From assembly GCA_032620915.1 (NCBI GenBank), contig CP136052.1, positions 2,984,001 to 3,048,000 of the forward strand: a stretch of DNA of 64,000 bases, in the 5' to 3' direction. Below are positions 45,960-56,974 of this stretch, piece after piece (within the stretch, counting starts at the first letter, position 1; each line of letters opens with the position of its first letter). The stretch is from Oscillospiraceae bacterium NTUH-002-81. Its GTDB lineage: Bacteria > Bacillota > Clostridia > Lachnospirales > Lachnospiraceae. The notes under the pieces are model-generated. The model saw only the letters and a list, made by a program, of their open reading frames with translations, had not been told where the DNA came from and did no database searches. Both the position numbers and the translations under genes were made by a program.

Positions 45960-46113
45960 GGATTTCACCCCTTCGTTTTTCTTTTTCATCTTCATTTTAC
46001 TGTACCCGCTTGCCAAACACCACGATGTCAATAGGGAGACCCGCAAAAATATGTAACGGCACAGACAGTTTCATCTGTGCCATGTGCTGTAAAAATCCCG
46101 CACGTTTGCGCTG

Positions 46114-46446
46114 TCAGCGAATACCGGAAAGCCTCTTCAGGATCAGCTTCTGCATCTCCCAGAGTTCATCCAGCCGCTTCTGCAAATCCCGGATATCCTC
46201 CGCATAGATGCTTCCGGATTCATTGGCTCGTTTTGCGTACTGGTTCAGGTTGTTGCTGCATCGGCGAAGAAGAGTGGATACCTGCGCCACATCCGACAAA
46301 TCAAGATTCACGCAGTACCCGTCCATCGCCATTTTTCTCATATAGGCACCGGTGTTCCGAATACCCAATTCCTTCTGCTTTTCACGAATCCTTGCCAGCT
46401 CTTCCGGATTTACCCGGACGTTGATCCAGTGTTCCCGAACACTCAT
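46114..46446 (-). CDS. mobC: MobC-like relaxosome protein
   Basis: The 110-residue protein starts with a ribbon-helix-helix-like segment (HWINVRVNPEELARIREKQK, GAYMRKMAMDGY) and has a coiled-coil C-terminus (NESGSIYAEDIRDLQKRLDE). This is the MobC/MbeC pattern of relaxosome proteins that bind oriT and help the relaxase nick. RBS GGAGG and an ATGA overlap with the methylase/helicase stop couple it to that gene. The gap 45960-46113 holds nothing I can support. Confidence 0.85.
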   Translation of the reverse strand: MSVREHWINVRVNPEELARIREKQKELGIRNTGAYMRKMAMDGYCVNLDLSDVAQVSTLLRRCSNNLNQYAKRANESGSIYAEDIRDLQKRLDELWEMQKLILKRLSGIR

Positions 46447-49400
46447 AGTGCCACCTCCTCATCATCTCGATGTGCCATCGGCGGAATGCGACCGGCACGG
46501 TCACGTAGCTCTGCCAGGACAGACGGTTTTTCCGTTGTTCTCTCACGGTCAGGATCATCATTTCCACGGTCATCCATATTCAGCAGTGCGTCCAGTTCTG
46601 CCAGTCTTGCACTCTTTTCTGCCAGTTCTGCCTCCTGGGGAAATGGCTTTCCAAGCTCGGCCTGCGCCGCTTCCTGCTGGCTCCTAAGATTGTCCAACTG
46701 CTGTTCCGTCTTTTTCCAGCCTTGCTGGAATCCCGGCAAGAGCATTGTCCAGACGCTGGATATTGCCAGCAGCACTGGTGCCGATGGGCACTCGGTGGGT
46801 CATCTCGCCTTTCAGCAGCACCTGATACTCTTTCTGGAAGCTGTCAAATGACAACTCCATCTTGAAACCGCGATAGCTGCCAAGCGGCACTGGCTCCAAA
46901 CTCTGATTGGTTTTACAGATTGCGAGGATTGCTTCACCGGCCTCTGCTTTTTCAGTAAAGCGTGTGTCATTTACTTCCATGCCGCAGAACCCTTCTTCCG
47001 GCAGCGGATGTGCCGCCACCGTCCGAATATCCGACTGAAAGCCCTTGATGAACCCCTGCGTTTTTTCAATCTCCGCAGGGAAATATTTCATCAGCTTATC
47101 CTCCAATCGGTACTGCTGGCTCTGATGGTCTGCCTTCAATACTTTCAGCCTTGCAACATCCACATCCAAATCCATTTTCTCCTTAATCTGCGGGTCTCCT
47201 GCACAAAGTGCTTTGATCTCCGCATAGGAAAGAGCCTGCTCATCTACATCATCACAGGAACGTACCGGAGATTTGCTGGTCATGATCTGGCTGATAAACT
47301 TCTGCTTATTCTCCAGTGTCTGATAGAGATAAGCGTCAAAGGTTCCTTCCGTCACATACTGATAAACCTGCACCTCTTTGTTTCGGTTTCCCTGACGGAT
47401 GATACGACCATTTCGCTGGGTCATGTCCGCAGGCCGCCAGCCCACATCCAGATGATGCACGGCCACCAGCCTGTCCTGCACGTTCGTGCCTGCGCCCATC
47501 TTCTGTGTCGAACCTAACAACACCCGAACCTGTCCGGTACGGACTTTGGCAAACAAATCTTTCTTTTTTGCCTCGGTATCAGCATCATGGATAAATGCGA
47601 TTTCTTCCTCCGGCACACCGGACTGGATAAGTTTAGCGCGGATATCCTCATAGACATTGAAGGTTCCATCGTTCTTCGGTGTGCTGAGGTCGCAGAACAG
47701 CAGCTGGGTCAGCTTATCCGACTGTCCTTCCTCATAAATCCGAAGCACATTCCGCACACAGGCGTTGAGCTTGCTGTTGGGGTCATCCGGCAGAAGCGGA
47801 TTCATCAGCCGCTGATCCAGTCCCAGCTTTCTGCCGTCCGATGTGATTTTCAGCATGTTATCGACCGACGGGTCTACCACGCCGGAATGTACAGCCGCCG
47901 CCCGTTCCGAAAGCTCCGCCACCATCGCCTGCTGATGCTCCGAAGGCTGCACTACCACGGTTTCAAACTTCGCCTCCGGTACCGGCAGATGCAGCTGATC
48001 GGAAGTCTTGATATCCGCCACTTCCTTGAACATGTTCATCAGCTCCGGCAGGTTGAAGAATTTTGCAAATCTTGTTCTTGCCCGGTATCCGGTTCCTTCT
48101 GGTGCCAGCTCAATGGCCGTGGTGGTCTCACCAAAGGTAGAAGCCCAGCTGTCGAAATGGGTCAGCCCTTTCTGCTGCAACGTGCCGTACTGGAGATACC
48201 GCATCATGGTGTAAAGCTCCGTCATGCTGTTGCTGACCGGGGTGCCGGTCGCAAAAATGATGCCGCGCCCGCCTGTCAGCTCGTCCATATATTGGCACTT
48301 CATAAACATATCCGAAGATTTCTGCGCTTCCGATGTGGACAAGCCCGCAACATTGCGCATTTTTGTGTAGAGGAACAGGTTCTTGAACGCGTGTGCCTCG
48401 TCTACGAACAGCCGGTCTACGCCCAGCTGCTCAAAGGTAATCACATCGTCTTTTCGGTCGGTTGCCCGGAGTTTCTCCAATCTCGCCTCCAATCCTTTCC
48501 GGGTCTTTTCCATCTGTTTGATGGAGAAACGCTCGCCATTCTGGGATTTCATCTCAGCAATAGCATTTTCGATTTCATCAATCTGGGCAGTCAAAATCCG
48601 CTCCTGCCGTTCTGCGGACACCGGGATTTTCTCAAACTGAGAATGCCCGATGATAACTGCATCGTAATCGCCAGTGGCAATTCGTGCGCAGAACTTTTTT
48701 CTGCGGGCAGTCTCAAAGTCCTTTTTGCTTGCCACCAGCAGTTTTGCACTCGGATACAGGCGTAGGAACTCGTTTGCCCACTGAAGGGTCAAATGATTCG
48801 GAACGACAAACATGGATTTCTGGCACAGTCCCAGCCGCTTTGCCTCCATAGCAGAAGCTGCCATCTCGAAGGTCTTACCGGCACCTACCTCGTGGGCCAG
48901 CAGCGTATTGCCGCCGTACAGCACATGAGCAATGGCATTCTGCTGATGTTCACGCAGCCGGATCTCCGGATTCATACCGCCAAAGCGGATATGAGAACCA
49001 TCGTACTCACGAGGACGGGTACTGTTGAACAGCTCGTTATACTTTTCCACCAGTTCCGCACGGCGATAAGGGTCTTTCCACACCCAATTCTGGAACGCAT
49101 CCTTAATGGCCTGCTGTTTCTGCTGGGCGAGGGTGGTCTCCTTTTTATTCAGAACTCGCTTTTGCTTACCGTCTGCATCCTCCACGGTATCGTAGATACG
49201 AATATCCCGCAGATTTAGCGTATCCTCTAAAATCCGGTAGGCATTGGCACGGCTGGTGCCGTAGGTCATATAGGCATGGACATCGTTCCGGCTCGGTGTA
49301 CTCTTGCCGGTAATCTGCCATTCTGCCGTCATGGGAGAGAATTTCACTTCAATATTTCGGCGCAGATAGAACGGCGGTTCAAAGGTTTCTTCCATAAACT

Positions 49401-52400
49401 GCTGGATATAATCCCGATTGACCCATGTGGCACCAAGACGCACATCAATCTCCGAAGCATCCAGGTCTTTTGGCTGTGCCTTCTTCAAATATTCCGCGTT
49501 CACCGCAAAGGCAGGGTCAGAGGCCGCAGCCAACTCTGCCACACGGAGCTTTTCCCGGACATTGCCGGACAGATATTCATCAGCTGTTACCCAGCCGGTT
49601 TCCTCGCTGCCCTGCGTCATCGGGTCTTTGAAAATGACACCATGCAGTTCCTGCTGGATTTTTTCATATTCCCCTGGTGTACCTAAAAGCTCCGACATAT
49701 AGGGCAAATCCACTCTGCCGCGCTCTCCAATGGAGATTGCCAGAGCTTCAGCCGGAGTATCCACGCTGGTAACAGCCCGTTCCGGTCGAATCGTCCGTTT
49801 GGTGAACATATCCGCCTTGGATTCCAGCCTGCCGTTTTCATCCACATTTTCCAGAGAGCAGAGCAGATAATAAGACGAATCTTCCGAAAAAGCCTGTGCA
49901 TTTGCACGGGAATTGATAAGCCCATACTGATCGGCGAATCGGTCATAGGCTACATTCAGTTCCCGCTGTTTCTGGGCAATCGCTTCCTCCTGGTAATCGT
50001 TCAACTGATAGTCGATCAGTTCCTGCACAATGGTGCGAAGCTCCACCATGCCTTTGATCCTGCCGGTGGCTGTCGCAGAAAGGTCAGCCTTCCGCATGAT
50101 GCTGTTCTCACGGAAGTAGACATCCCCATCCACTACGGCATAGGAGAAGTTCTTGACATTGGGGTCTGCCGGAATAGTTTCGCCCTGCAAGGACAACTCC
50201 TCCTCCGGTGCCAGCTCCTGTGCTTCATAATGACCGCCGATGTGCTGCACCGCCTCATGCAGCTGGTCTCCCAGATCCGCACCTGGAATCGGAATGACCG
50301 TACATTCTTCCTTGCCGTACTGGGTACTTTCCGTTGTAATCTCACCCAGCACCATTTCCGGGTGGTCAACAAAGTAGCCGTTGAGGGTAATACCCTCCGA
50401 TGTCAGCCCCAGATGCACCCAATCCGGTTCGATATCAATGGGATGGTCTCTCTTTTGCAGGAAAATGATATCCGACACCACATCCGTACCGGCATTGGCA
50501 CGGAATGCGTTGTTGGGAAGTCGGATAGCTCCCAGCAATTCTGCCCGCTGCGCCAGATACTTTCGTGCGTCCGGATTTTTGGAATCCATCGTATAGCGGC
50601 TGGTAACAAAGGCCACGATACCACCGGGCCGAACCTGATCCAGTGCCTTGGCAAAGAAATAGTTGTGGATAGAAAATCCGAGTTTATCATATGGCTTATC
50701 GCTGACACGGTAGTTGCCAAAAGGCACATTGCCCACGGCCAGATCATAAAAATCACGCCGGTCGGTGGTCTCAAAGCCTGCCACCTTGATTTCTGCCTGC
50801 GGATACAGCTTTTGCGCAATACGCCCGGTGATGGAATCCAGTTCCACACCATAGAGCCTGCTCCCCAGCATGGAATCCGGCAGCATACCGAAGAAGTTGC
50901 CGACACCCATCGACGGTTCCAGAATATTGCCTTTCTCAAATCCCATACTGTCCAATGCCTCATAGATTGCACGGATCACGGTAGGGCTGGTGTAATGCGC
51001 ATTCAGAGTCGAAGCCCTGGCTGCGGCATATTCTTCTTCCGTAAGAGCTGCTTTCAGCTCCTTATATTCGCCTGTCCAGGCAGTTTTCTCTGCGTCAAAG
51101 GCATCTGCCAGCCCACCCCCAGCCGACATAATTGGCCAGCGTTTCCTGTTCTTCCGGTGTCGCATCCCTATGCTGATTTTCTAAGGCTTTCAGCGTGTAG
51201 ATGGCATCCATGTTGGCACGGAATTTCTGCTTAGGACTGCCTTCGCCGAGGTGAAAGCTGTTGATGCGGTAGTTCTCCGCATGTTTTGCTTCATGCCCTG
51301 CCCGGAACGCTTCTTCTTTTCCAGAATTCAGATCAACCACCAGATTGTGCAGGTGAACATTTTCCTCATGCCCCAAAATTCTTGCCAGATTTTCCTTGCT
51401 TTCCGAGCGGAAGATCGGATACACGGAATCCGGGTCCCGAAGTTCCACATCGAAAAGCCCGACTTTTTCAATCGTAAATGCCTTTCCGTCCAGATACAGC
51501 GTATCTCCAACGCGATAATCCGGCTGCACCGGAGCTGCGGGTTCTGGCTGCACAGTTGCAGGCTCTTTTTCAGCCTCCATGTTCCTGCCGCGAATCTCCT
51601 GCAACGCCTCTGATGCACTCACATAATCGGCAAATGTCTGCACTTTTCCGTCCGAATATCCGTAATACTCTTCTTTGACATAATCCCAGATGGCAAACGC
51701 ATCTTTAGAATCCGGAAAGTTCTCGCCGGTCATTGTGACCACAAACCGTTCATCCGGTGCATAGCCAGACTCTCTGGAAAGTTCGCTGGCGTGTTCCTGC
51801 ATTTCCAGTACCAGAGGATCTGTCTCTGCGTGAGCCGATTCCTGTACTTCTTCGGATTCCACATCTGGGAATGGAATGTCCTGCTGCAAATTCTGCTTGC
51901 TCTGTTCAACATAGAGCCAGTCTTTTGCTTCCCGTTCCTGAACTTTTTCAATCAACTGCTGGCGGTAGGTCTCTGCCTCCCATTCGCTGGTAAACTCTTC
52001 GCTGACACCATCCGGCTCCACATGAATGCCGTCCTGAATATCATCCCAGACCGCATAACCATCGTCTGTCTCCATCACGGTAAACCGCTGTGGTGCCGCC
52101 AGTTCACTCCGGGCATATACATCCGCAGCCGTATTCAGCATGTTGTCCACATGCTCATTTCCGGTATCGTAGCGTTCCGGTGGCGTTGGCGGAAACACAT
52201 GGGCGGCAGTCGGCATAGGAAGCGGCGCGCCGTATTCCTGCTCCAGCTTCCGATACTCTTCCATTTCCAGCGCGGTCAGGTACTGATCATTTTCCACAAG
52301 CCGGTCTAACCGCTTATCCACCGCCGACCATGTGAGTCGCACTTCCCGGTCATGGTCATAATTGCGAAGCAGAATACCTCTTCCGTTATAATCGGCAAAA

Positions 52401-53809
52401 CCGCGACTGCCATCCATAAAGGTATAGCTGTGGCCACCGAGACCGTATTCCGCTTTCAAGAATGCAGCTCGTTCTTTTGCGTCCCCTTGCTGCTGATACA
52501 GCGCATAAATACGGATCTTTCCGCCTTCAAAATTGGAGCCTGTCCGCAGCATCCGGTCGATTTCATCCTCAGAAATAACAAAAGCGGAGGGCTTTTCGCT
52601 CTCCGCTTCTTTGGCTGCATTTTCTGCCGCCGCATCAATTTTCTGAATCTGCTCTGCTTCGGACTGAAACAGACTCATGAAGTTTAACTGTTGATAAGTT
52701 CCGTCAGAATGACTTCCTCTGCCTGCGCTTTCAGCATGTTCATGTGCTGCACCCAGGCCATCTGGTTCAATTTCTTGTCCGGTGCCGGATTCGCTTTCAG
52801 AAGATCCGCCATCATCTGCTCCATCCGTGCGGTCGCGGTCTCCTGAATCTCCCACAGGTGCGGGTACAGCTTCTCGGTCAGGATCAGGTGATTGTACAGC
52901 AGCGTGTTGTTCTCCTGCAGAAACGCTCTGCGCATCCTCCCGTACTTGCCCAGGGGCTTCTGTTCCTGCACCGACAACTGGATGTCCGGAATCAGGTAAT
53001 CGCCGTTCTTCGTGTAATTCAGCTCCATCATAGTTTTGGCTCCTTTCTGCCTGCTTATCTCTTTCATAGGTTCGGATCGTGCGTTCAATTTCCCGGAAGA
53101 TCTGGCTGGACATTTCGCTGACCGCAGTTCCCAGCACATTGGCGGCAGCCTGCGTATTAAAATCAAAGATGTCCAGAAAATCCTCGTGCTCAAAATAGTC
53201 ATCTGCATTGCCCACCGTCCGGGTAAAGACGGAATATGCGATGCTGACAGCGGCAGCTCTCTTAAAGGAAGCTCCGATGTTGAGTTCATCATATCCTTCC
53301 AGATAGGAATCTGCAACGATGTCACTGATCTGCCTGCGGTTTTCCTCCCAGTAATCCCTTGCAAGGCGTTCTGCCGCTTCCATGATATGATTTTCCAGAG
53401 ACCCAGCACCGGCAGAAACATCAAATGCTGCATCCAGTGCGCGAATGATTGGCTGCTCATGCTCCGCATTCATTTTCCAGAGCTGTACCGGTCGGGAATT
53501 CTTCCGTTCTCCGGTATCTGCCACATCAAATACATACCGCAGTTTCGGCTGCTCGCCGCGCATGTCCAAAAGAGCAATGCCCTTGGAGCCACGCTTCACA
53601 TAGCGGTTCATCCGATCATTCCAGAGATCGTACTCTGCACAGGCCGTCGCTTCTGGTCTCTGCTTATAGATCATCAGCTGCTCCGCAAAAGGATACTTAT
53701 AAAGCCGTGCGGATGTGGTCAGAAACGCTGTCCACTGCTCTTTGCTGCCAGTGATCTGTGCCGCAGCTTCCTGCGCCATCTGCATATAATAAGCCGTTTT
53801 CGTCATCAT
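46443..53809 (-). CDS. Giant methylase/helicase protein of Tn1549-like elements, two frame breaks
   Basis: Three consecutive frames belong to one protein of about 2450 residues. The N-terminal 900 residues contain a YKYPFAEQLMIYKQRP-type antirestriction/ssDNA-binding region and mixed polyvalent domains. After G5 at 51116-51120 the middle continues NYVGWGGLADAF into an N6-methylase fold (DLAVGNVPFGNYRVSDKPYD), then a SNF2-like helicase (LLAHEVGAGKTFEMAASAME, VDEAHAFKNLF, RNGRIIRQGNRNKEVQVYQY). After A5 at 46711-46715 the last 85 residues follow. Such proteins are thought to protect or remodel transferred DNA. Both breaks are repaired by removing one base. Confidence 0.85.
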
Positions 53810-53830
53810 CTGTCTTTTTCCTCCTCTCCT

Positions 53831-54037
53831 TTATTCGTCCGGATACAAATCCAGTGCCTCATATTCTGCATCCGTCATCTCTGCCAGTTTTGCAAGCAGC
53901 GAGGCCGTCCACCTGCGCAGGTTTCTGTCTCTGCCCGTCAGACTTTTTTGCATCTTTTGAAGCTCTTCGATCAGCCCTGTCCGTGTGCCAGGGCTGTAAA
54001 GCATCATGAGCATCCATTCGTCATCCGTAAAACGCAT
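53831..54037 (-). CDS. Transposon-transfer assisting family protein
   Basis: The 68-residue protein reads FTDDEWMLMMLYSPGTRTGL then LTGRDRNLRRWTASLLAKLA, which matches the small transposon-transfer assisting (TTRAP) proteins of Tn1549 and CTn elements. It is packed between the YodL-like and giant methylase/helicase genes. Its molecular role is not known to me. Confidence 0.75.
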   Translation of the reverse strand: MRFTDDEWMLMMLYSPGTRTGLIEELQKMQKSLTGRDRNLRRWTASLLAKLAEMTDAEYEALDLYPDE

Positions 54038-54631
54038 TTATAACTCCTTTTCTTCGCAGCACCTGCGAGGCGGCGCAGGCGGCACAGCCTCCTGCTTTTC
54101 CTTCAGCTGATCCAGAACCGATGCTTTCTCCACCGGTTCTTCCTTCTTTCCGTTATTGATTACGCCGTCAATCATGCCGTAATCGTCCTCCATCGCCATT
54201 TCTGCGGCTTTCAGGTAGTTCTCCGGTTTCAAAAATCCGGGCAGTTCCTGGAAGCCGATGGAATCCACATAGTGACAGCTTACAACACCATTCTGCCGTA
54301 AAGCCACGATGTCAGACACAGAAAGACTATGACCAGTAAAATCATCAGGGCGGGAAACATTGAATTTCGCATACAGTTCCTCTAACATCGTATTCTGATC
54401 CTTGTAGGGAAGAAGCGGAGCCGTATAAACCACCTCATAATGGTCAATATCCGGTTCCAGCCCCATCCGTTCCAGTTCGCGCATAGACGAAAAGCGTTCA
54501 TATACCGTATCCTCGCTGCGGCGAAGCTGCAAAATCGCATACTGGTCGGTAGTACTGTCGAGAAATGCCATCATTCTTTCGTCCGGTGCCTGCGTTCCAT
54601 GCACTTCATCCCATTTTTCAATTCTTGCCAT
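54038..54631 (-). CDS. YodL-domain protein
   Basis: Residues about 30-110 match the YodL domain of mobile-element proteins (QYAILQLRRSEDTVYERFSS, then EPDIDHYEVVYTAPLLPY). A DUF4316-like part follows (GHSLSVSDIVALRQNGVVSC, then LKPENYLKAAEMAMEDDYGM), and the tail is Pro/Glu-rich. It directly precedes the transfer-assisting gene with no gap. The role is unknown; it is a standard member of this operon in related elements. Confidence 0.75.
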   Translation of the reverse strand: MARIEKWDEVHGTQAPDERMMAFLDSTTDQYAILQLRRSEDTVYERFSSMRELERMGLEPDIDHYEVVYTAPLLPYKDQNTMLEELYAKFNVSRPDDFTGHSLSVSDIVALRQNGVVSCHYVDSIGFQELPGFLKPENYLKAAEMAMEDDYGMIDGVINNGKKEEPVEKASVLDQLKEKQEAVPPAPPRRCCEEKEL

Positions 54632-54926
54632 CGTTCATTTCTCCCTTCTCCATAAACGGCAGGCCGTTTTCCTTTGCTTCCTGCCGCTGCTGTTCCCGCC
54701 GCTTTTCACTATAAGGCGGTCGGATACCGACGCAGCGTTTCGGAATCGTATAAGTGACCGACCCATGCTCCCGGTGCTCCAAAATAAACTGCTCCGGATA
54801 CTGTTTTCGCAGTTCCCGAAGCTTCTTAATCAGGCGGCTGTCATGGGTATAAATGCTGGCGGTATCCAGTTCATTATCAAAATTGATGACGGTTTCCTGC
54901 TCTGCCTTCGTAAGCTTGTATTTCAT
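54618..54926 (-). CDS. Small conserved element protein
   Basis: A 102-residue protein, KLTKAEQETVINFDNELDTA then SIYTHDSRLIKKLRELRKQY, ending in a basic, Arg/Glu-rich tail. Proteins like it precede the YodL gene in many Tn1549-like elements. It overlaps that gene by 14 bp and the preceding one by ATGA. I do not know its function. Confidence 0.65.
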   Translation of the reverse strand: MKYKLTKAEQETVINFDNELDTASIYTHDSRLIKKLRELRKQYPEQFILEHREHGSVTYTIPKRCVGIRPPYSEKRREQQRQEAKENGLPFMEKGEMNDGKN

Positions 54927-55810
54927 CGCTCTGCCTCCTTCGCCTTGGCAGCTTTCACCGGCGTATCCGTTCTGGAAGACAAATCCGAGAGTTTACCCAG
55001 CACAGATTCCCGTCTGCTGATTTCCGCTTCCTCTGCACGATCACAAAGTTCATCATAGTCAATCCGCGTCATGGTGCGGCCACCGAACCCATAATCCGAA
55101 AGAATCTGGTCTCTGGCTGCATTCATGCTGATTTCCGGGTTGTCGATCTGTCCACCGTCAATTTCCGTAAAGTCCTTATGATATAAGGTATAGTCGTAAC
55201 CGTCCTCACAGGTCTGAATGGCAAGAAAGCCCTTGCCTCCCAAATCCCATGCACTGCGTTCTTCCGTAATCAGCGGCTCCGGGCGGCATGTACCACCGCC
55301 GCGTTCCAGCATTTCTGCCAGCTGACAGATGTGCAAAACATCATACCCCAGGCGCAAATGATATTCGTCCATATATTCGCAGCGAGCTGAGAACTTCCGG
55401 TTCGGATACTCGATCTCCACTGCACTGCCATCCGGAATTTTGAACCGATCCTCGTAGTTGCTGGTGATAAACCGGATATTTTTTGCATTCTCCAGCTCAG
55501 GATCAGCCTTTTTCATCTGCCAGAGAACCTTTCTGCCGCCGCGTACCTGCTCCAGCATCTCCGGAGCTACCGGCGCAACGGCAAGACCGTCAAGCTGGGA
55601 AATCTTCTGAAGTGCTACCACCCTTGCGCTTTCTTCCAGCGTAGAAGACGGCTGTTTATCCAACACATCCCAGCCAATGTGTCCCTCGGTGGTCTGCACC
55701 TTGCTGTCCATATCAAAGCAATGGAATTCCACGCCGTCCTGCTTTTCCTGCAAGGAAAGCAGCGCAGCATTATCCACCAAATAAGCTGCATTCATCATTT
55801 TCATGCTCAT
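54923..55810 (-). CDS. DUF-type accessory protein of the transfer operon
   Basis: A 295-residue protein (NAAYLVDNAALLSLQEKQDG; later LAIQTCEDGYDYTLYHKDFT). It looks like the polyvalent-domain proteins encoded next to topB in this element class; I cannot name a domain with confidence. It overlaps topB and the next gene at ATGA junctions, showing a tight operon. No catalytic motif was seen. Confidence 0.6.
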   Translation of the reverse strand: MSMKMMNAAYLVDNAALLSLQEKQDGVEFHCFDMDSKVQTTEGHIGWDVLDKQPSSTLEESARVVALQKISQLDGLAVAPVAPEMLEQVRGGRKVLWQMKKADPELENAKNIRFITSNYEDRFKIPDGSAVEIEYPNRKFSARCEYMDEYHLRLGYDVLHICQLAEMLERGGGTCRPEPLITEERSAWDLGGKGFLAIQTCEDGYDYTLYHKDFTEIDGGQIDNPEISMNAARDQILSDYGFGGRTMTRIDYDELCDRAEEAEISRRESVLGKLSDLSSRTDTPVKAAKAKEAER

Positions 55811-56493
55811 TTTTTACCTCCAAACTCCAGCTTAAATGCTGCTGCACCGTCCTCGCCAGTCTCTACATGAACGGTTGTGTCATAGTAACGTCCAGACTTC
55901 TTGGAATAGCAGTGGGTAAGCCGTGCTTTTCCCTGATTTACCAGTTGCTTTGCCAGTTCCTCTGTCATCTGCTTTCCCAGTGTCTGAAAGAACCTGTTTT
56001 CCTTCCAGAGTGCAAATTTACAGTTCTTATCCCTGCAAAACCATCCATTTGCCGTTTCACAAACATCACTGCCGCAGGCGGGGCAGGAACCAATGACTTT
56101 GCATTCCGGCTGCATCAGGACATTGGCACCTTTCACAGCCTCGTAGGTTTTTACAAGTCCGCTGACCATGCTGCTGATTTCTCCCATAAAGGCATCGCTG
56201 TCATACTCGCCGTGTTCTATTTTCAGCAGTTTTACCTCCCAGTCTGCCGTCATGGATGGAGACTGAATCTGTTCCGGCACCACCGTCACCAGCGCATTTC
56301 CCTTGTCCGTAGAACAAAGGTATTTCGTTTTCTTATCGCCCCTGCGCTCGATAAAGCCTTTCTGTACCAGTTTTTCGATGATGGCAGCGCGTGTAGCTGG
56401 TGTGCCGATGCCTTTTCGCTCTACACCAGCCGGAAATTCATCCGAGCTGGCACTTTCCATCGCTGAAAGCAGAAGATCTTCTGAAAGCTTTTG
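55807..56493 (-). pseudogene. topB: DNA topoisomerase III, 3' part only
   Basis: The frame reads LSEDLLLSAMESASSDEFPA then GVERKGIGTPATRAAIIEKL, the last catalytic-core block of TopB, followed by a zinc-ribbon region (GSCPACGSDVCETANGWFCR) and C-terminal repeat. Homology stops abruptly at about 56490, where an in-frame stop and unrelated sequence begin. About 450-500 N-terminal residues, including the active Tyr, are missing. A TnpW gene of a Tn4451-like element lies 33 bp further on, so the gene is most likely split by that element rather than deleted. Confidence 0.85.
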
Positions 56494-56525
56494 TCAAGGG
56501 GGTGCATGGATATTTTTCATATTAC

Positions 56526-56723
56526 TTACGCAGATTCTCTCTCTGCTTCTGCCTGAATAATGCGTTTCAATCTGTCCTCAGCAGTCAAACCGCTACTATG
56601 GTCAAAAAACACTTTGACTTTATAATTTGTTTTGCCTTGCTTAATCACAAAAACTCCATCCGGTTTATTTTTCTCCGAATGGTTATTTGGGGTGGGTAGT
56701 GTACTGTTCACGATATTTGTCAT
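56526..56723 (-). CDS. tnpW: Transposon-encoded protein TnpW
   Basis: A 65-residue protein, PDGVFVIKQGKTNYKVKVFF then LTAEDRLKRIIQAEAERES. It matches the small TnpW proteins found at the end of Tn4451-like elements. Its function is not established. It sits next to the topB break and so marks the element's edge. Confidence 0.75.
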   Translation of the reverse strand: MTNIVNSTLPTPNNHSEKNKPDGVFVIKQGKTNYKVKVFFDHSSGLTAEDRLKRIIQAEAERESA

Positions 56724-56739
56724 ACGATATTCCTCCTAA

Positions 56740-56974
56740 TTAAATGAAAAAAGCCCGACAAGGAAAGGTCTGACAACGAAGTTCCGACAACGGACATCAG
56801 AAAACCTTTTTTCTTTATCGGGCGATACTATTTTTTTACTATTTCCTTTTTCTTTATAATATTGGTTGTCATGGTTGTCAGAGAGGGAAAAGTGCCGCAA
56901 TATCAAGGCTTTCGGGATTTTTGCCCGACAACCAGACCGACAACCGGCTCGACAACCGAAGCGACAACGGGCTT
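56740..56974. repeat. Iteron-like GACAAC boxes with AT-rich core: candidate replication origin
   Basis: CGACAAC occurs four times with an exact 12-bp period (56926-56932, 56938-56944, 56950-56956, 56962-56968). Two GGTTGTC boxes in the opposite orientation lie at 56864-56870 and 56873-56879. More TGACAAC/CGACAAC boxes are at 56771-56777 and 56785-56791. Between 56826 and 56863 is a nearly pure A/T stretch. The region follows the VirE-like helicase and primase genes. Iterons plus an AT-rich unwinding region are the usual design of a replication origin. A stem formed by GCCCGA (56753-56758) and TCGGGC near 56820 may also act as a terminator for the helicase gene. Confidence 0.55.

Larger units (their letters stand above)
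17484..56493. mobile_element. Putative integrative conjugative element (rpsI-integrated, Tn1549-like transfer genes)
   Basis: This is an inferred span. The left limit is the rpsI 3' duplicate, followed by integrases, an excisionase-like gene and an SOS-like control block. The right part carries relaxase, MobC, methylase/helicase, TTRAP, YodL and topB in the Tn1549-like order. Between them lie a bile/lipid gene cluster and a restriction system that could be cargo. The conjugation pore genes and the far attachment site would be beyond the topB interruption, outside the window. It could instead be two or more elements side by side. Confidence 0.45.

Noticed and set aside
47587..48765. Open frame of 392 codons opposite the helicase part of the giant transfer protein
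   Set aside because: It is a shadow of the helicase coding strand; the true frame carries clear Walker and DEAH motifs.
50230..51234. Open frame of 334 codons opposite the methylase part
   Set aside because: Antisense to conserved methylase sequence, and no plausible ribosome binding site or domain.
56926..56968. The 12-bp-spaced CGACAAC boxes as a CRISPR array
   Set aside because: The repeat is 7 bp with 5-bp spacers, far below CRISPR dimensions, and no cas genes are near; iterons fit better.
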